From the NCBI RefSeq assembly GCF_910592395.1, contig NC_088311.1:16310501-16370500 (forward strand): a stretch of DNA of 60,000 nucleotides, given 5' to 3'. Source of the DNA: Lineus longissimus. Taxonomy: Eukaryota > Nemertea > Pilidiophora > Heteronemertea > Lineidae. The notes under the pieces were generated by a model, which was not told the DNA's origin, ran no database searches, and worked only from the letters and a program-made list of their open reading frames with translations. This document shows positions 19,063 to 31,827 of the stretch, in pieces (the first letter of the stretch is position 1; every line of letters starts with the position of its first letter). The position numbers were made by a program, and so were the translations under genes.

Positions 19063-20357
19063 GTTGTCAATTTGCCAAGGACTGACTGTCAAACTGGTGA
19101 GCGTAATTCAACCCTGGAAATTTTGTCGCAGTCTTAATTTTGTTGATTCGAATTCCATACCGTATGGTATGGCCCCATGAAATGATATTGGGGCTGTCAT
19201 AAATCCTTTATGATTGCCTACATGACATAATGGATACTTGTATTGAATTCTTGAGACAATTCTATTCTGAAATGATGTACTACACATCATATTTGATGAA
19301 ATCTTCACTTTTCGTCCAATTCCTATGACCCCGGAATCCAATATGGCCACCATAATCCAATATGGCTGCTCAGATTTCGCCAAGGTCACCAAATTTGAAT
19401 TCCTGAGAATTTTTTACCACAAAATGATGTATTACACTAAATATTGCATGAATTATTTATTTCCGCCAAAATCCAACATGGCCGCCAGAATCCAATATGG
19501 CCGCCATATTTTTTTTTCAGCGGCTCAAGATCCTTTGTGAATAATATATTATGACCTACAAGTGTAATTGCCAGTTGCGTTAAATCAGAATGCTCTTCAA
19601 TTTGCATTAATACTTGTAAATTGATAAAAAATCCAAGATGGCTGCCAGCCTATCGCCATTTGACCTACTTCCGAAGGTCGGACTAAAAATCTGATGGCAC
19701 CACTTTGTCGGGAACCCTTAAAAACCCTCACTGTTAAGATTTCATTGAGTTTCTCCAATGATTTCTAGTATTTATTAGCATTTTTTATTCTGAAGTGGCT
19801 AGGTCTTGTTGGACTTTGGAATTTTCATTCATATGCAAATTTACCATTTCATTCATTGAAATTGACTACTAATTTAAGTCAAAGACACTGACAAAGTGAA
19901 TCAATTTTCCGAACATCAAACATCAATTTCTCCGGACTGGATGGACCGATTTCAATGAAATTTGGCTTGTTCTTTTCAGTTTTCTGAGCTTTACAAGAAT
20001 TAAATATAAAAAAACACATTTTCTCTTGTTAAAATTTTCATGTGACCCCCTAATTTGAGATCTGTTTGCTGTATTTTGTTCCTCTCCCCAAGGCCTTTCC
20101 CCCAGGCATGCTCCTGTTCTTGTAACAGGAAAGCTAAAATTCAGTGTGCCCCCCCTACTCATATCTGTCAGATACATGTGACCAATGAAGCCCTCTTTGA
20201 ATCTCCCCCCTTACAAGTATTTCTACCAACGAAGCCATTTTCTTAAGTTTCCTATTGTTTGTGAATCCTTTTATAGGTTTAATTAGTTTGCTTATGTTGT
20301 GTGACACACTTTATAGTGATCCAATTAATCCAGTAACCAAATTAGAGCCTCAACAAC
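19063..20357. other. Spacer with repeated AATCCAATATGGC words
   Basis: Between 19330 and 19650 the words ATCCAATATGGCCACC, AATCCAATATGGCTGC, ATCCAACATGGCCGCC, ATCCAATATGGCCGCC and ATCCAAGATGGCTGCC recur. They resemble the YY1 core (AANATGGCNGC) with a constant ATCCAA prefix. No gene is seen. Confidence 0.5.
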
Positions 20358-22580
20358 AAACTAGTATTGGGCAATTCGCCTAACAGCAAATTGCAGACCA
20401 TATCCCTGGTGAAAGTATTTTGTCATGTTGAGAAATTAGGTTTGCACCAGGATATAACCAGATAAATCAGAGGCAAATAACCCTGAATAACCAGCTGAAT
20501 TAGGTTGTGACAGTAGGGGCATCATAAATACTAGAATTAGCGATGGTTCTTGGACTGCAACAACTCAGCATATGGATGGTCAGAATCCAGCAGACAACAA
20601 GCAAATGTAATCTGAATCTCAACATCTTTCGTATCTTTTGATGAGTTTTCTGGTCGAGTGAGGGAAACCAGTTGGTCATCTGATATGGCTGGTGGGGATG
20701 AAAGCTCCCAATGTTGGGACGACCAATAATACATTGCGTCTCCACAGTATTTATATTATAATACCTCCCTCCATGCACACATGGTTCTGCTGCCAATTTT
20801 TTCTTCAAATGATCTAGGTGTCAATCATGCACTTGTGGGTACTGGCACCACGTAGGTAACTTCTGATCTGATCTTAAGTGGCAGGTTTTTGGTGCTTTGT
20901 CCTGGTGCTCATTTTTAAGATGACAAAACACTATCACCAGGGATATGGTCTGCAATTGCTGTTAGGAAAGTCACAACCTGGGGACAAAAAATAAATGTGA
21001 TTTAGACTTCGCATTCCTTTGAAGTGTAGGTTGCAACATCCCAGGCCATTGATGCATGCATGGTCACAACATAGGGGCAACCGGGAATCATGGCAAGGAT
21101 TTTTACAACCATTCTTTTGAGGTGTAGATTGTGATGTGAGGGAAGTGTCTTGATCTCTACATAAAATTCCTTCGACATGGTGCAACAAACCAGTCCAGTA
21201 GATATATACATGGTCATAGCATACGGCATCGAGACAACCAGTATGCAAGGTTACGGCCAGGCCCAAGGGGTATGACCGATCAGCACTAAGAGTAAAAACG
21301 TAAAATGCAATAATATCTTTTTAAACTAACTGCCACAGTAGGTTTATTTATTCAGTCTTTTTGAAGTAAAAGAATTACAGTGAAAAGAACGAAATACGGC
21401 TGGAATATTATACTGGTTTGTCTTCGGACGGCAAATTCAGCACTGCACCGATGTCAAGGTTAAGACGGTTATACGACTTTGCCTCATCAGCTCCTCGTGG
21501 TCAAGGCTCCTATATCCGTGACTGATGCGGTCGCAGAACAGAACAGATGCTGATCATCCCCGTCACTGCGTCAGGCTGTAAAACAGAGCGAGGAAATATT
21601 TTAACTTCACCAGAAGTTTTATCATTCATTATTCAGACCAACAGACACTGACTACCTGCTAATAGTCTATGAATTTCATTGTCATAATTCAGAACAAACA
21701 CTTATCACCTTTGCTGACAATATTTTCAGAAGGTGTGTACATTCGTGTGTCCATTTACACTGCACGTGTATACGTGCTTTACTGTACAATTCTACAGGAG
21801 TGAGCAGGATGTACAGAAAAACGATCTCCAAAACTGTTGCTTTCAGCACTCGCGACACGTTAAGCGAGGTTTTAGCAATTATTTTCAGTGTCGGTATATC
21901 TCATGTGTAGAGTCTGGGTGATTTTGAGACATTCTTAGGTGTTTAAGGCGAACAGTTTGATGAAACTTGCCCGAATTCGTAATTTTTTTGATGAATGTAT
22001 ATCCGCCATTGCGGGGATCTGGAAACTTTCGGATGACAAGTTTGCCTCAAAAGATGGACGTGCTCCCTATAATCACCCAAACTTACAGCGAATATATATT
22101 CTTAAGATCCTTTTCATGACCTCTGATGAGTTAATTTTGTCTGATGCAGTGTTTCAACACAAATTTGAGGGCGATTACAATCACGAAAAAATCACACTCA
22201 CCCAGTCTAGAATGCGTAGACGAAATGTCTGTTGGCTCTTCCATGTAGCGGGTATCCTCCCACCTGTTCAGGTCGGGACAGATCAACGTTGAGCAACTTG
22301 CCTAATCGGTAAAAACGCGGGAGGCAGTGCTATTACCGGAACGGTTCAGAACCGGCGATTTTCATCAAAAATCACCCGAAAACTAAAAAAGTAAGCAACG
22401 GCTGCAAAAATAAAGTACACGTTGTTCGTTAGCAGGTTATGAAACGTAACCTAACCAAATTTCAGGTCGTTCCGTGCGGCAGTTTCGGAGATACGTGTCG
22501 AAAACCACATCCCTCGGGTACTGGCAATCGGCTCAGTAAAAACAATAGACCATATCCACGGAGTTGTGGATATGGTCTAA
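20358..22580 (+). mobile_element. Helitron/Helentron-like element, copy 1
   Basis: Shares its left end (AAACTAGTATTGGGC) with the copy at 46213 and its right end with the copies ending at 25702 and 49275. The right end is a hairpin, stem AGACCATATCCAC / GTGGATATGGTCT with a 6-nt loop (22547-22578), followed by CTAA. AGACCATATCC also occurs about 38 nt inside the left end, so the terminal inverted repeats are asymmetric, as in Helentrons. No flanking duplication is seen. No Rep or helicase is encoded, so it is non-autonomous. It carries a 110-codon ORF (21960-22292). Confidence 0.65.
21960..22292 (+). CDS. 110-aa ORF carried by the Helitron-like element (copy 1)
   Basis: The frame is open upstream to a GTG at 21939, but the first ATG is 21960. 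The protein begins MKLARIRNFFDECISAI and ends near PPVQVGTDQR; it is mixed hydrophobic/charged with no signal peptide or known motif. The copy at 25082-25414 is intact with three amino-acid differences. The copy starting at 48655 has an in-frame TAA about 40 codons in. A splice-acceptor-like TATTTTCAG lies upstream at about 21721-21729, so it might be a captured host exon. Coding status is unproven. Confidence 0.35.
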   Translation: MKLARIRNFFDECISAIAGIWKLSDDKFASKDGRAPYNHPNLQRIYILKILFMTSDELILSDAVFQHKFEGDYNHEKITLTQSRMRRRNVCWLFHVAGILPPVQVGTDQR

Positions 22581-23948
22581 TTAGTGTATGAGTAAGTAAG
22601 TAAGTAAGTAATTTTATTGCTCAATCTAACAAGATAGACAATGCAACAGTAGAACACACAATGATACACAAATTAACGTTACATGAATGTACAAGACGGA
22701 GACCGGTGAAATTGTTCGGAAGCTCTTGGAGTGAACAGAATGTTGGTATGATGATTGAGACTCTAAAAGGGAAATTGGATACAATCCTCTGGAACAGTAG
22801 GCCTACATAGGTCCAAACATTCATGACCCTGAAGAACATGGCCTTACACTTTACAGTTACAAGACATCACTACTATAATGATCGAAGAGCTGAAATAGTT
22901 TGTCACACATCTCCTCCGTCAGTTCAGATCGGACGACCTCGAAACTTTTCCTGAAAGTCGTGGTTGATATGGAGATGGTCCTCGCCGGGTTAAATGGGTA
23001 AACTTTGCAGCGATCTCGGAGAAATAGCATTTTTTGTTCTTTCTATATGGGCATACTCATTAACATAAGGGGCCTTTTCAGCAGGTGTGATTTGCACATT
23101 GACTTGAGCCATCTATTATATTAAATCAAAATTGTGGGATTATACAAAAATAAGCCGGGAAAGTATTGGGGCCACTATATGTTTAAAGCATTCATCCATC
23201 TCCGCAACTAAATAATTTTCCCCCTTTATTTTGGTCTTACTCTTTCACCTTACGTTGTTAATCGCTCTTAATTTGTCTAAGTACCGTATGAGAATTCATC
23301 ACGTGATACACGTCGCATAATAACAAAACCGCCTCACCCGACCCAAGCACTGGGCGCAAAGTAGCGCACAGCTCCCTATATGAATACCCGGGGCAAATAT
23401 AAAATATAATATAAAATCCCGATTAACATTTCTTTACTGTAATACAAACAGGCTAACCACTGCAGATTAACAAGTAAGCGAGTGTTCCGGAACGAGTGGA
23501 GTCCGTGCGGAGGGAGTCGAAAAAACTCTAGGTGAACTACTTCCTTCGTCTGGTGCTGCCACCCACTATGCTCGCGGCATTTGTTGTACTAAGTTCGTAA
23601 CGCCAACTCTTCACCATTCGCGAAATAGTTCGTCAAAATAAGTCGAGACCACTTTGAAGAGTGGTGGAGTTTGATTTTTCCGGTCGTTTTGGCCAAAAAC
23701 GCGTATAGTGTAAGTAATTTGGAGGAAAATCATCCCCCCAAATCATCATGTTCGATTTGTAAACACTTGGGTCGGCGCGGAGTCCTCCACATCACACATC
23801 GACAGTGAAGGCCAGGAAGCGGGCGCGATCACGCCGGCGCCCGAAAACGCCCGTGTAATGGTTTTACCAGCGGGATTGATCGCGCCGGTGAAAGACATTA
23901 CAAGAGCTTAAAAAATGTTTCACGCCCGCAGTGATTCTACTAGCGCCA
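22581..23948. other. Spacer between two Helitron-like copies
   Basis: Starts with a short (AGTA)n run near 22587-22608. Around 23760-23920 it is GC-rich with partly palindromic GGGCGCGATCACGCCGGCGCCC-like structure broken by short spacers. I recognise no gene. Confidence 0.3.
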
Positions 23949-25702
23949 ATCATGCACTTGTGGGTACTGGCACCACGTAGGTAACTTCTGATCTGATCTT
24001 AAGTGGCAGGTTTTTGGTGCTTTGTCCTGGTGCTCATTTTTAAGATGACAAAACACTATCACCAGGGATATGGTCTGCAATTGCTGTTAGGAAAGTCACA
24101 ACCTGGGGACAAAAAATAAATGTGATTTAGACTTCGCATTCCTTTGAAGTGTAGGTTGCAACATCCCAGGCCATTGATGCATGCATGGTCACAACATAGG
24201 GGCAACCGGGAATCATGGCAAGGATTTTTACAACCATTCTTTTGAGGTGTAGATTGTGATGTGAGGGAAGTGTCTTGATCTCTACATAAAATTCCTTCGA
24301 CATAGTGCAACAAACCAGTCCAGTAGATACTTATATACATGGTCATAGCATACGGCATCGAGACAACCAGTATGCAAGGTTACGGCCAGGCCCAAGGGGT
24401 ATGACCGATCAGCACTAAGAGTAAAAACGTAAAATGCAATAATATATTTTTAAACTAACTGCCACAGTAGGTTTATTTATTCAGTCTTTTTGAAGTAAAC
24501 GTATTACAGTGAAAAGAACGAAATACGGCTGGAATATTATACTGGTTTGTCTTCGGACGGCAAATTCAGCACTGCACCGATGTCAAGGTTAAGACGGTTA
24601 TACGACTTTGCCTCATCAACTCCTCGTGGTCAAGGCTCCTATATCTGTGACTGATGCGGTCGCAGAACAGAACAGATGCTGATCATCCCCGTCACTGCGT
24701 CAGGCTGTAAAACAGAGCGAGGAAATATTTTAACTTCACCAGAAGTTTTATCATTCATTATTCAGACCAACAGACACTGACTACCTGCTAATAGTCTATG
24801 AATTTCATTGTCATAATTCAGAACAAACACTTATCACCTTTGCTGACAATATTTTCAGAAGGTGTGTACATTCGTGTGTCCATTTACACTGCACGTGTAT
24901 ACGTGCTTTACTGTACAGGAGTGAGCAGGATGTACAGAAAAACGATCTCCAAAACTGTTGCTTTCAGCACTCGCGACACGTTAAGCGAGGTTTTAGCAAT
25001 TATTTTCAGTGTCGGTATATCTCATGTGTAGAGTCTGGGTGATTTTGAGACATTCTTTAGGTGTTTAAGGCGCACAGTTTGATGAAACTTGCCGGAATTC
25101 GTAATTTTTTTGATGAATGTATATCCGCCATTGCGGGGATCTGGAAACTTTCGGATGACAAGTTTGCCTCAAAAGATGGACGTGCTCCTTATAATCACCC
25201 AAACTTACAGCGAATATATATTCTTAAGATCCTTTTCTTGACCTCTGATGAGTTAATTTTGTCTGATGCAGTGTTTCAACACAAATTTGAGGGCGATTAC
25301 AATCACGAAAAAATCACACTCACCCAGTCTAGAATGCGTAGACGAAATGTCTGTTGGCTCTTCCATGTAGCGGGTATCCTCCCACCTGTTCAGGTCGGGA
25401 CAGATCAACGTTGAGCAACTTGCCTAATCGGTAAAAACGCGGGAGGCAGTGCTATTACCGGAACGGTTCAGAACCGGCGATTTTCATCAAAAATCACCCG
25501 AAAACTAAAAAAGTAAGCAACGGCTGCAAAAATAAAGTACACGTTGTTCGTTAGCAGGTTATGAAACGTAACATAACCAAATTTCAGGTCGTTCCGTGCG
25601 GCAGTTTCGGAGATACGTGTCGAAAACCACATCCCTCGGGTCCTGGCGATCGGCTCAGTAAAAACAATAGACCATATCCACGGAGTTGTGGATATGGTCT
25701 AA
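23949..25702 (+). mobile_element. Helitron/Helentron-like element, copy 2 (5-prime truncated)
   Basis: Near-identical to 20822-22580, including the terminal hairpin (stems 25669-25681 and 25688-25700) and CTAA end. It lacks the left 460 bp found in the other copies. Its right end abuts the hAT relic at 25703. Units 1 and 2 are in the same orientation 3.1 kb apart, so duplication of the interval is an alternative to two insertions. Confidence 0.65.
25082..25414 (+). CDS. 110-aa ORF carried by the Helitron-like element (copy 2)
   Basis: Same ORF as at 21960-22292. Among the few nucleotide differences between the two, replacement changes are not rarer than silent ones, so there is no sign of purifying selection from this pair. 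Function unknown. Confidence 0.3.
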   Translation: MKLAGIRNFFDECISAIAGIWKLSDDKFASKDGRAPYNHPNLQRIYILKILFLTSDELILSDAVFQHKFEGDYNHEKITLTQSRMRRRNVCWLFHVAGILPPVQVGTDQR

Positions 25703-28493
25703 CTAAGGATGCTATTGTCAAGCACTTTACATCTAAACCCCACCAAACAGCAGTTTCACACGAAAACATGCTAAATGATAGACAGGCAACAGAAGCATCG
25801 TCAAGTTCAGAGCCTCCAAGAAAGCAGCCACGAATTGATGATGCGCTAAGAAATGCAGCCCATGAAGCCTATCAAAAGCTATTCACAACAGCATATATTC
25901 TTGCCAGGGATGGCCTACCACTTAAGGGCAAAAATAACATGCTTAAGTTATCTGTTGTTCCAATGACAGTTCACCATGTTGACATATTGTAACCTTTATA
26001 GAATTAGTGTAGAGTACTTTAGCCAATAACTCTTAACTGACTATGAGATTAAAGGACAATACAATATTCTCTTCTAATCCCCACTAAAAAACAGGATAAC
26101 TGGTCTTGTCAAATGGTGTACTGTTGTTTTCGCACCTGTCTTTTTTGGTCTTCCAGCTTTCAAGTCTATGGTGCGTGTTCAGAAGACCAACGGTGTGAGA
26201 CTCCTGAAGGGAATTCAGAATGGGAAAAAGGCCAGGGAGTTCATTTCCTACATATGCAGAAGCATCAGAAAGAAATTGTCAGGCCTATTAACAGCTGCCT
26301 CTGCCTTTTCATGCTTGTCGGATGGGAGCCAGGCCAGGAAGACAGGGAGTGAAAAGGAATTAGTATACTAGGATCGTGCGGTTTGGCCAACCAATCTACT
26401 ACATGGTTGCACTTGAGAATGTTGATGATTACGGTGATGCTACTTCCAACAACATAAAGAACTGCATTGACGCAACCTTCCTGAAGAAACTGAACTATGC
26501 CGAAAACAGGTATGCTATAGGCACGGCTGACAAAAAAAATCTGCATAGGATCATCCTGTATTGTGTGAAAAGCCTTTAGTAAAGATTGTTTATTTTTATT
26601 TCAGTTTCTAACACAGGTAGAAATGAAAAACATGTGGATGATACATGTATGTAGTTGTCCTCAACTCATTATGATGATGAAGATCAGGGAATCTTCTTGG
26701 GGAAGACTATAAGATTTCCTGATTTCCTCAGGATGATGAGTTGTGCAGTGCAAGTAGGTATCATCCACAGCCAATTATCAAATTATAATGGGTTTTTTTC
26801 TGTTGACTTCTTCAGGCATGTCAGGTACAAGAATAGACTAGTGAGTGCAACTGCAGATGGCGCGAGCGTGAACTTTGGCAGACTGAATGGGGTAATGACG
26901 CAAATGAAGGAAGAACGACCTTGGCTCATCAGTGTGCATTGCGCCCTCCATAGAGTTGAACTGTCTCTCTGTGATTCATTGAAAAAGGACAAGCAATTTA
27001 GTGACATGCTAGATTTTCTCACTATGCTGTATTATCTGTTCAAGCGCAGTGGCAAGTTGAAGAGGTCATTCAGGGAAACCTGTAATGCTCTGAAGGTGAT
27101 CCCATACATTTTTCCCAAGGTGCATGGGACAAGGTTTATCAGCCACACCAAGCGTGCTTTTGCTCACCTCTTGCATAATTGGGTGCCATTGGCAACTACT
27201 GCAGAGAACATGATGGCCAATGCAGAGCAGGGGTCAAAGCCTGTAAATGCTAAGCTGGGTGGAGTCCTTAAGCGCCTTAGAGATTTCCGCTTCCTCTGTC
27301 AGTGTAATTTCTTCATGCATGTAGTTGACTTGATGTCTGGAATGTCTCTCAAACTTCAGAAAAACAATATCTTGTCATTTGAAGTCGGGCCTATAATTGA
27401 GATGGCTGTAGATCGCATTGATGATTTAGTAGAACATCCAGTAGAAACAGTTCTACAAGATGATTACCATCTGAAGTCGGCAACTGTTGATTTCAAATGC
27501 TCACCTCCTGATGATGAGTCTCAAACTGGTTCTATTGAGTGTCACTTGCCCGAAGCTGGCAATAAAACTGAGACGGTCAGTGTTGCCATTGAACAGATGA
27601 AGTTCATGAATAATGTTAGGGTAAATGAAATAAGTGCGGGCTTGAAGAGGACCTTGGAAAGGATCAGTGATTGCCTGAAGGACAGGTTTGAGTCCTTTAG
27701 TGCCCAAGTTTTTCAGACAATGCAATGGGTAGATCCAGCCAATTGGAAGGAGAAACCTGAAGATGAGATTCCAATGATAGAAGAATTTGCTGATCACTTC
27801 CAGGTTCCCCTTCATGCTCTAGGGTTCAACAAGACAGTAATCAAGAGAGAATGGAAAGATTTGAGAATTACTGCAAGAAATTTCTATGGCAGATGCTAAT
27901 GTAGAGAACTTTGGAAGAACATTTTCATATATAGGAAATCCTCTTTCCCAAACATCACCATCCTGGTAGAGATGGTGATGTGTATCAGTTTCACCACAGG
28001 TGTGGTTGAAAGCGGTTTTAGCCACTTGAATGCTATGCTAAATGATCGGCGTTTGAGATCATCTCACTCAACAATGGAGGACATGCTGCTGATCAAACTA
28101 AATGACGCATGTTGGACAATTCAAGAAAAATAGGAAATCCTGGATGATGCACTGATGATGTACATGGAAAAGAGGAGAGTCCTGCAGATGGAAGATGGCC
28201 AGGTTGATGCTTTGGCAAGCAACAGTTTAGATGATTTCTCCGTTACTATTGATGGCTCTGACGATGATGATGACCACAGGGGTGATGATGACGCTCTCTG
28301 TTGTTCGGATTCCGACTGTGAATCAGACGTAGAATCAACGATGTCAGAAGGTGATGCAGATGAAATGTTTGCTGATGACAATGAAGACATCCAGGACATC
28401 CAGGACATAGAAGATTTCTCCTATATTCTAGACCCAGATCATTCCCCCCTTGTTGTAGAAGGGAATGAGCAGGCATTCCTAGATATTGATTAG
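25703..28493 (+). pseudogene. hAT-superfamily transposase relic
   Basis: Order of recognisable parts: BED-finger-like tail and linker (KDAIVKHFTSKPHQ, 25703-25990); AREFISYICRSIRKKL and CLSDGSQARKTGSEKELVY (26220-26370, first catalytic Asp region, S-DGS); RIVRFGQPIYYMV after a frameshift near 26371; an exon from a TTCTTCAG acceptor at about 26815 with TADGASVNFGRLNG and HCALHRVELSL (second motif, C..H); then VVESGFSHLNAMLNDRRLR (28005-28060), the hAT dimerisation helix; then an acidic Asp/Glu/Ser tail to 28493. In-frame stops at 27897-27899 and 28131-28133, plus the frameshift, make it a pseudogene. The family resembles ZNF862/KIAA1586-like hAT proteins. The 5-prime part is replaced by the Helitron-like copy. 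An ORF that seems to begin in the Helitron (25561) is read-through only. Confidence 0.8.
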
Positions 28494-29512
28494 TAACCCA
28501 TTTACCACCCAGGTGAATTTCTTCCTGTTTGTTCCCCAGTATAGTGATAACACTAAGTTGCAGTCCAGTTGATTATATGTCAAAAGTCAGAGTGATTAAA
28601 ACCAGTTTATCAGTTCACTTATTATAAAATTGAACAGCCAGTGCCACTTGTTGATATTGTGTGTTGTAAGTTTTATCATTTTCTTTAGACCAGGTCAGGA
28701 GATGTAGGTCTTCAAAGACATATAAGTTAGTTTGAATGATTCTGGTACTATTATTCATTAAGTGAGAATCTGCTGCTTTTCCATTAGAATTGTAATTCTT
28801 GGGAAGTTTTTACACTACCATGTTCAGGTATTTTGACTGGATGACAGTCACTCATATTTTGTTGACTTACACAGTCTGCTATACATGTTGTAGCATACTT
28901 TTTGATATGTTTCTAAATCAAAGATCTAAAATGTAATCTTCTGTTCTCTTGTTGACAAGGTGTTGTGAAATTAAATTTATTTCACTTATTTGCTGAAATC
29001 ATTTCTTTCAGTGTCATTCTTTTTTTTCATTTTTCTTGTAGCCTGCTTTGCCATTAGCCAAGAAGATCCAATCATATCCTATAGCTGTGCAGTTTGTGGG
29101 AATAGAGAACATTTCATGATAAGTTCTCTGTCCCACAGACAGGTAGTAGCCAAGTGGCCAACTCCCAATGCAGCCATGGCCTCAGGCCTGATTGAATGGA
29201 TTTGCAAATAGCCTGGCCAGCAAGCAGCCACTAAATACATGGAGGTATTATAAAGATCTTTATAATACCTCCATGCTAAATATGACAGCCATAAAGCCAT
29301 ATTTCAATGAGTTATCATGGCAATTGATCACCAGACCTCTCTCCATTTACTATACTTTAGAGAAAGGTGTCGGTTAATAAAAATCAATCACTTAATACGG
29401 ATGGACAAAAGGAGGAAAAAGCACAAGGATGATAAATCAGACCATATGTATTTGATTGACATACTAGTATAAATCGTACAAGTATGATTCATGTAGGCCT
29501 ATGTTGTTTAGA
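28494..29512. other. Spacer; nothing recognised except a palindrome
   Basis: AT-rich, no credible gene. A 38-bp perfect palindrome lies at 29238-29275. Confidence 0.35.
29238..29275. repeat. Perfect 38-bp palindrome
   Basis: CATGGAGGTATTATAAAGA is followed immediately by its exact reverse complement, with no loop. A related word, CATGGAGGTATTATTAAG, occurs at about 35545. The arms could be remnants of two head-to-head copies of a repeat end. Confidence 0.85.
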
Positions 29513-30893
29513 AATGAAACGGCCAGGGGCCATTGTGCTCACCGTATACATCTTTTAGTAGGCAGGATCATGCTTAGTTTAGAGATAAATATGGTGAACA
29601 CAATCAGGCATGAAGACTTTTTTTAGATGTGTATTGATGTCAAGTAATAAGACAGGGCAGTATATATAAGTTTATGATCCAACCAATAATTGCCTATGAC
29701 ATCAACAAGATCAATATCGTGTGATTGCTAAGAGTCCCTGCAATAAAAAATTCATCGAAAAAAAGTCATTAATAAGCGAGATATTGCACGTCCTACTTTT
29801 TCAGTTTTGACCCCCTGGTGGCCAAATCAAGAATCAGATCAGGCCAAAATTCGGTGTCAGAGATTATCTGATGTAGGGGGTTACATGTACCAACTTTCAA
29901 GTTCATAGCTTCAGCAGTTAAGAAACGTGCCATAGTTACACTCTAATGGCCAATTTACGCCATTTGACCTCTGTGACCTAGAAAAGGAGGTCAAATCCAA
30001 AAATCGTAGGACATGTGGTGTATCCTTGCTAGAAGTCCCTGCCGTAAACATTTTATCGAAAACAATTCACTCAAATAAGCAAGATATTGCACTTCTTCCT
30101 TTTTCCATTATGGCCCCCTGGTGGCCGAATAAAGAATCAGATCAGGCCAAAATTCGGCATCAAAGGTTATCTGATGTAGGGGGTTATATGCACCAAGTTT
30201 CAAGTTCATAGCTTTACTGGTTAAGAAACGTGCCATAGTTTACACTCTAACGGCCAATTTACGCCATATGACCTCTGTGACCTTGAAAAGTAGGTCAAAT
30301 TGAAAACCCGTAAGACATGTGATGTACTTCCTAAGAGTACCTACCATAAAAATTTTATCGAAAACAAGTCACTTATAAGCGAGATATCACACTTTTTAGA
30401 TATCCACTTTTGGCCCCCTGGTGGCAAAGTTGAGAATCAGATCAAACTGAAATTCAGCACCAGAAGCTATGTGATATAGAGGGTTATATGTACCAAGTTT
30501 CAAGTTCATAGCTTTAGTGGTTAGAAACGTGCCATAGTTTACACTCTAACGGCCAATTTACGCCATATGACCTCTGTGACCTTGAAAAGTAGGTCAAATT
30601 AAAAACCCGTATGATATAAGATGTATATTTGCTATGAGTACCTACAACACAAGTTTCATCGACAACAAGTCACTAATAAGCGAGATATCACACTTTTTAG
30701 ATATCCACTTTTGGCCCCCTGGTGGCCAAGTTGAGAATCAGATCGGACCGAAATTCAGTGTCAGAGGTCACCTGACCTAGGGGGTGCTGTGTACAAAGTT
30801 TCAAGTTCATAGCCCTAGCGGTTAAGAAACGTGCCACTGTTTTTGAAATAGGATACGACGACGGACGACACATAGACTCCCCTACGGTGAGCC
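29513..30893 (+). mobile_element. Hairpin-ended repeat element, divergent member D
   Basis: Starts AAATGAAACGGCCAGGGGCC-ATTGTGCTCACC and ends ...GACGACGGACGAC...CTACGGTGAGCC. It contains four ~270-300-bp units, each with the block TGGCCCCCTGGTGGCCAA, a GATATTGCAC or GATATCACAC word, AAGAAACGTGCCATAGTT and the half-site cluster TTTGACCTCTGTGACCTTG. Same architecture as the elements at 33021, 43558 and 46926 but diverged. Non-coding. Confidence 0.6.
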
Positions 30894-31149
30894 AAAAAGA
30901 CAACATTTTGTGCTGGAGCAACTCTCAACATGCACTTGTGTCTAACCGGTAGCTCCTGATAATAGCTCCTGAAGGACTAACCACGGGAGTGATGTGACTT
31001 TACCTCTGGAAGCACATTTCATGGGAGTGATTCTCAAATACCTCCCGCACTGCAATCAACGGGAGTGATGAGTAGCTCCCGAAGGTTTTTTCCTGGCCTT
31101 CACTGCATCGACCTATTTTATGCATATCAAAATCAAGACAACATTAATA
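30894..31149. other. Spacer with CGGGAGTGATG repeats
   Basis: CACGGGAGTGATG, CATGGGAGTGATT and AACGGGAGTGATG recur about every 38 bp with intervening CTCCCG words. Meaning unknown. Confidence 0.35.
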
Positions 31150-31827
31150 AATGAAATGGCCAAGGGCCATTGTGCTCACCGTATAGATCTTGTATAGTAT
31201 ATAGGTCAAACCAAAGTCGGTACGACATGTGATGTATCGTTGCTTGGAGTAACTACCATACAGATATCATCGAAAAAACAAGTCACTAATAAGCGAGATA
31301 TTGCACTTTTTCCCTTTTTTAGTTTTGGCCTCCTGGTGGCCAAGTCGAAAATCAGATCGAATCGAAATTCGTTGTCCAAGGTGACATGACATTGGGAGTC
31401 ATGTGTACCAAATTTAAAGTTCATAGCTTTAGCGGTTAAGAAACGAGCCATAGTTACACTCAAATGGCCAATTTACACCATTTGACCTGGGTGACCTTGA
31501 AAACTAGGTCAAATCAAAAACCCGTATGATATGTGATTTATCCTTGCTAGAAGTACCTACCATAAAATTTTATCGAAAACGGGTCACTCATACGAGAGAT
31601 ATTACACTTTATAGGTTTCCACTTCTTGCCCCCTGGTGGCCAAGTTAAGAATCAGATCAGACTGAAATTCATTGTCAGAGGTCGCCTGACCTGAGAGGTC
31701 CTGTGTACAAAGTTTCAAGTTCATAGCCCTAGCAGTTAAGAAATGTTCCCCTGTTATTGAAATGGGATATGACGACGATGGATGACGGACACTGCGGTAT
31801 TGTATAGACTCACCTAGATGGTGAGCC
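31150..31827 (+). mobile_element. Hairpin-ended repeat element, short member E
   Basis: Starts AAATGAAATGGCCAAGGGCC and ends with the hairpin CTCACC-tagat-GGTGAG. Holds two of the internal units. A deletion or contraction of the D type. Confidence 0.6.

Noticed and set aside
20500-20808. Cys-rich open frames on the minus strand of the Helitron-like copies
   Set aside because: Frames are not conserved in length among the three copies and have no motif; likely chance.
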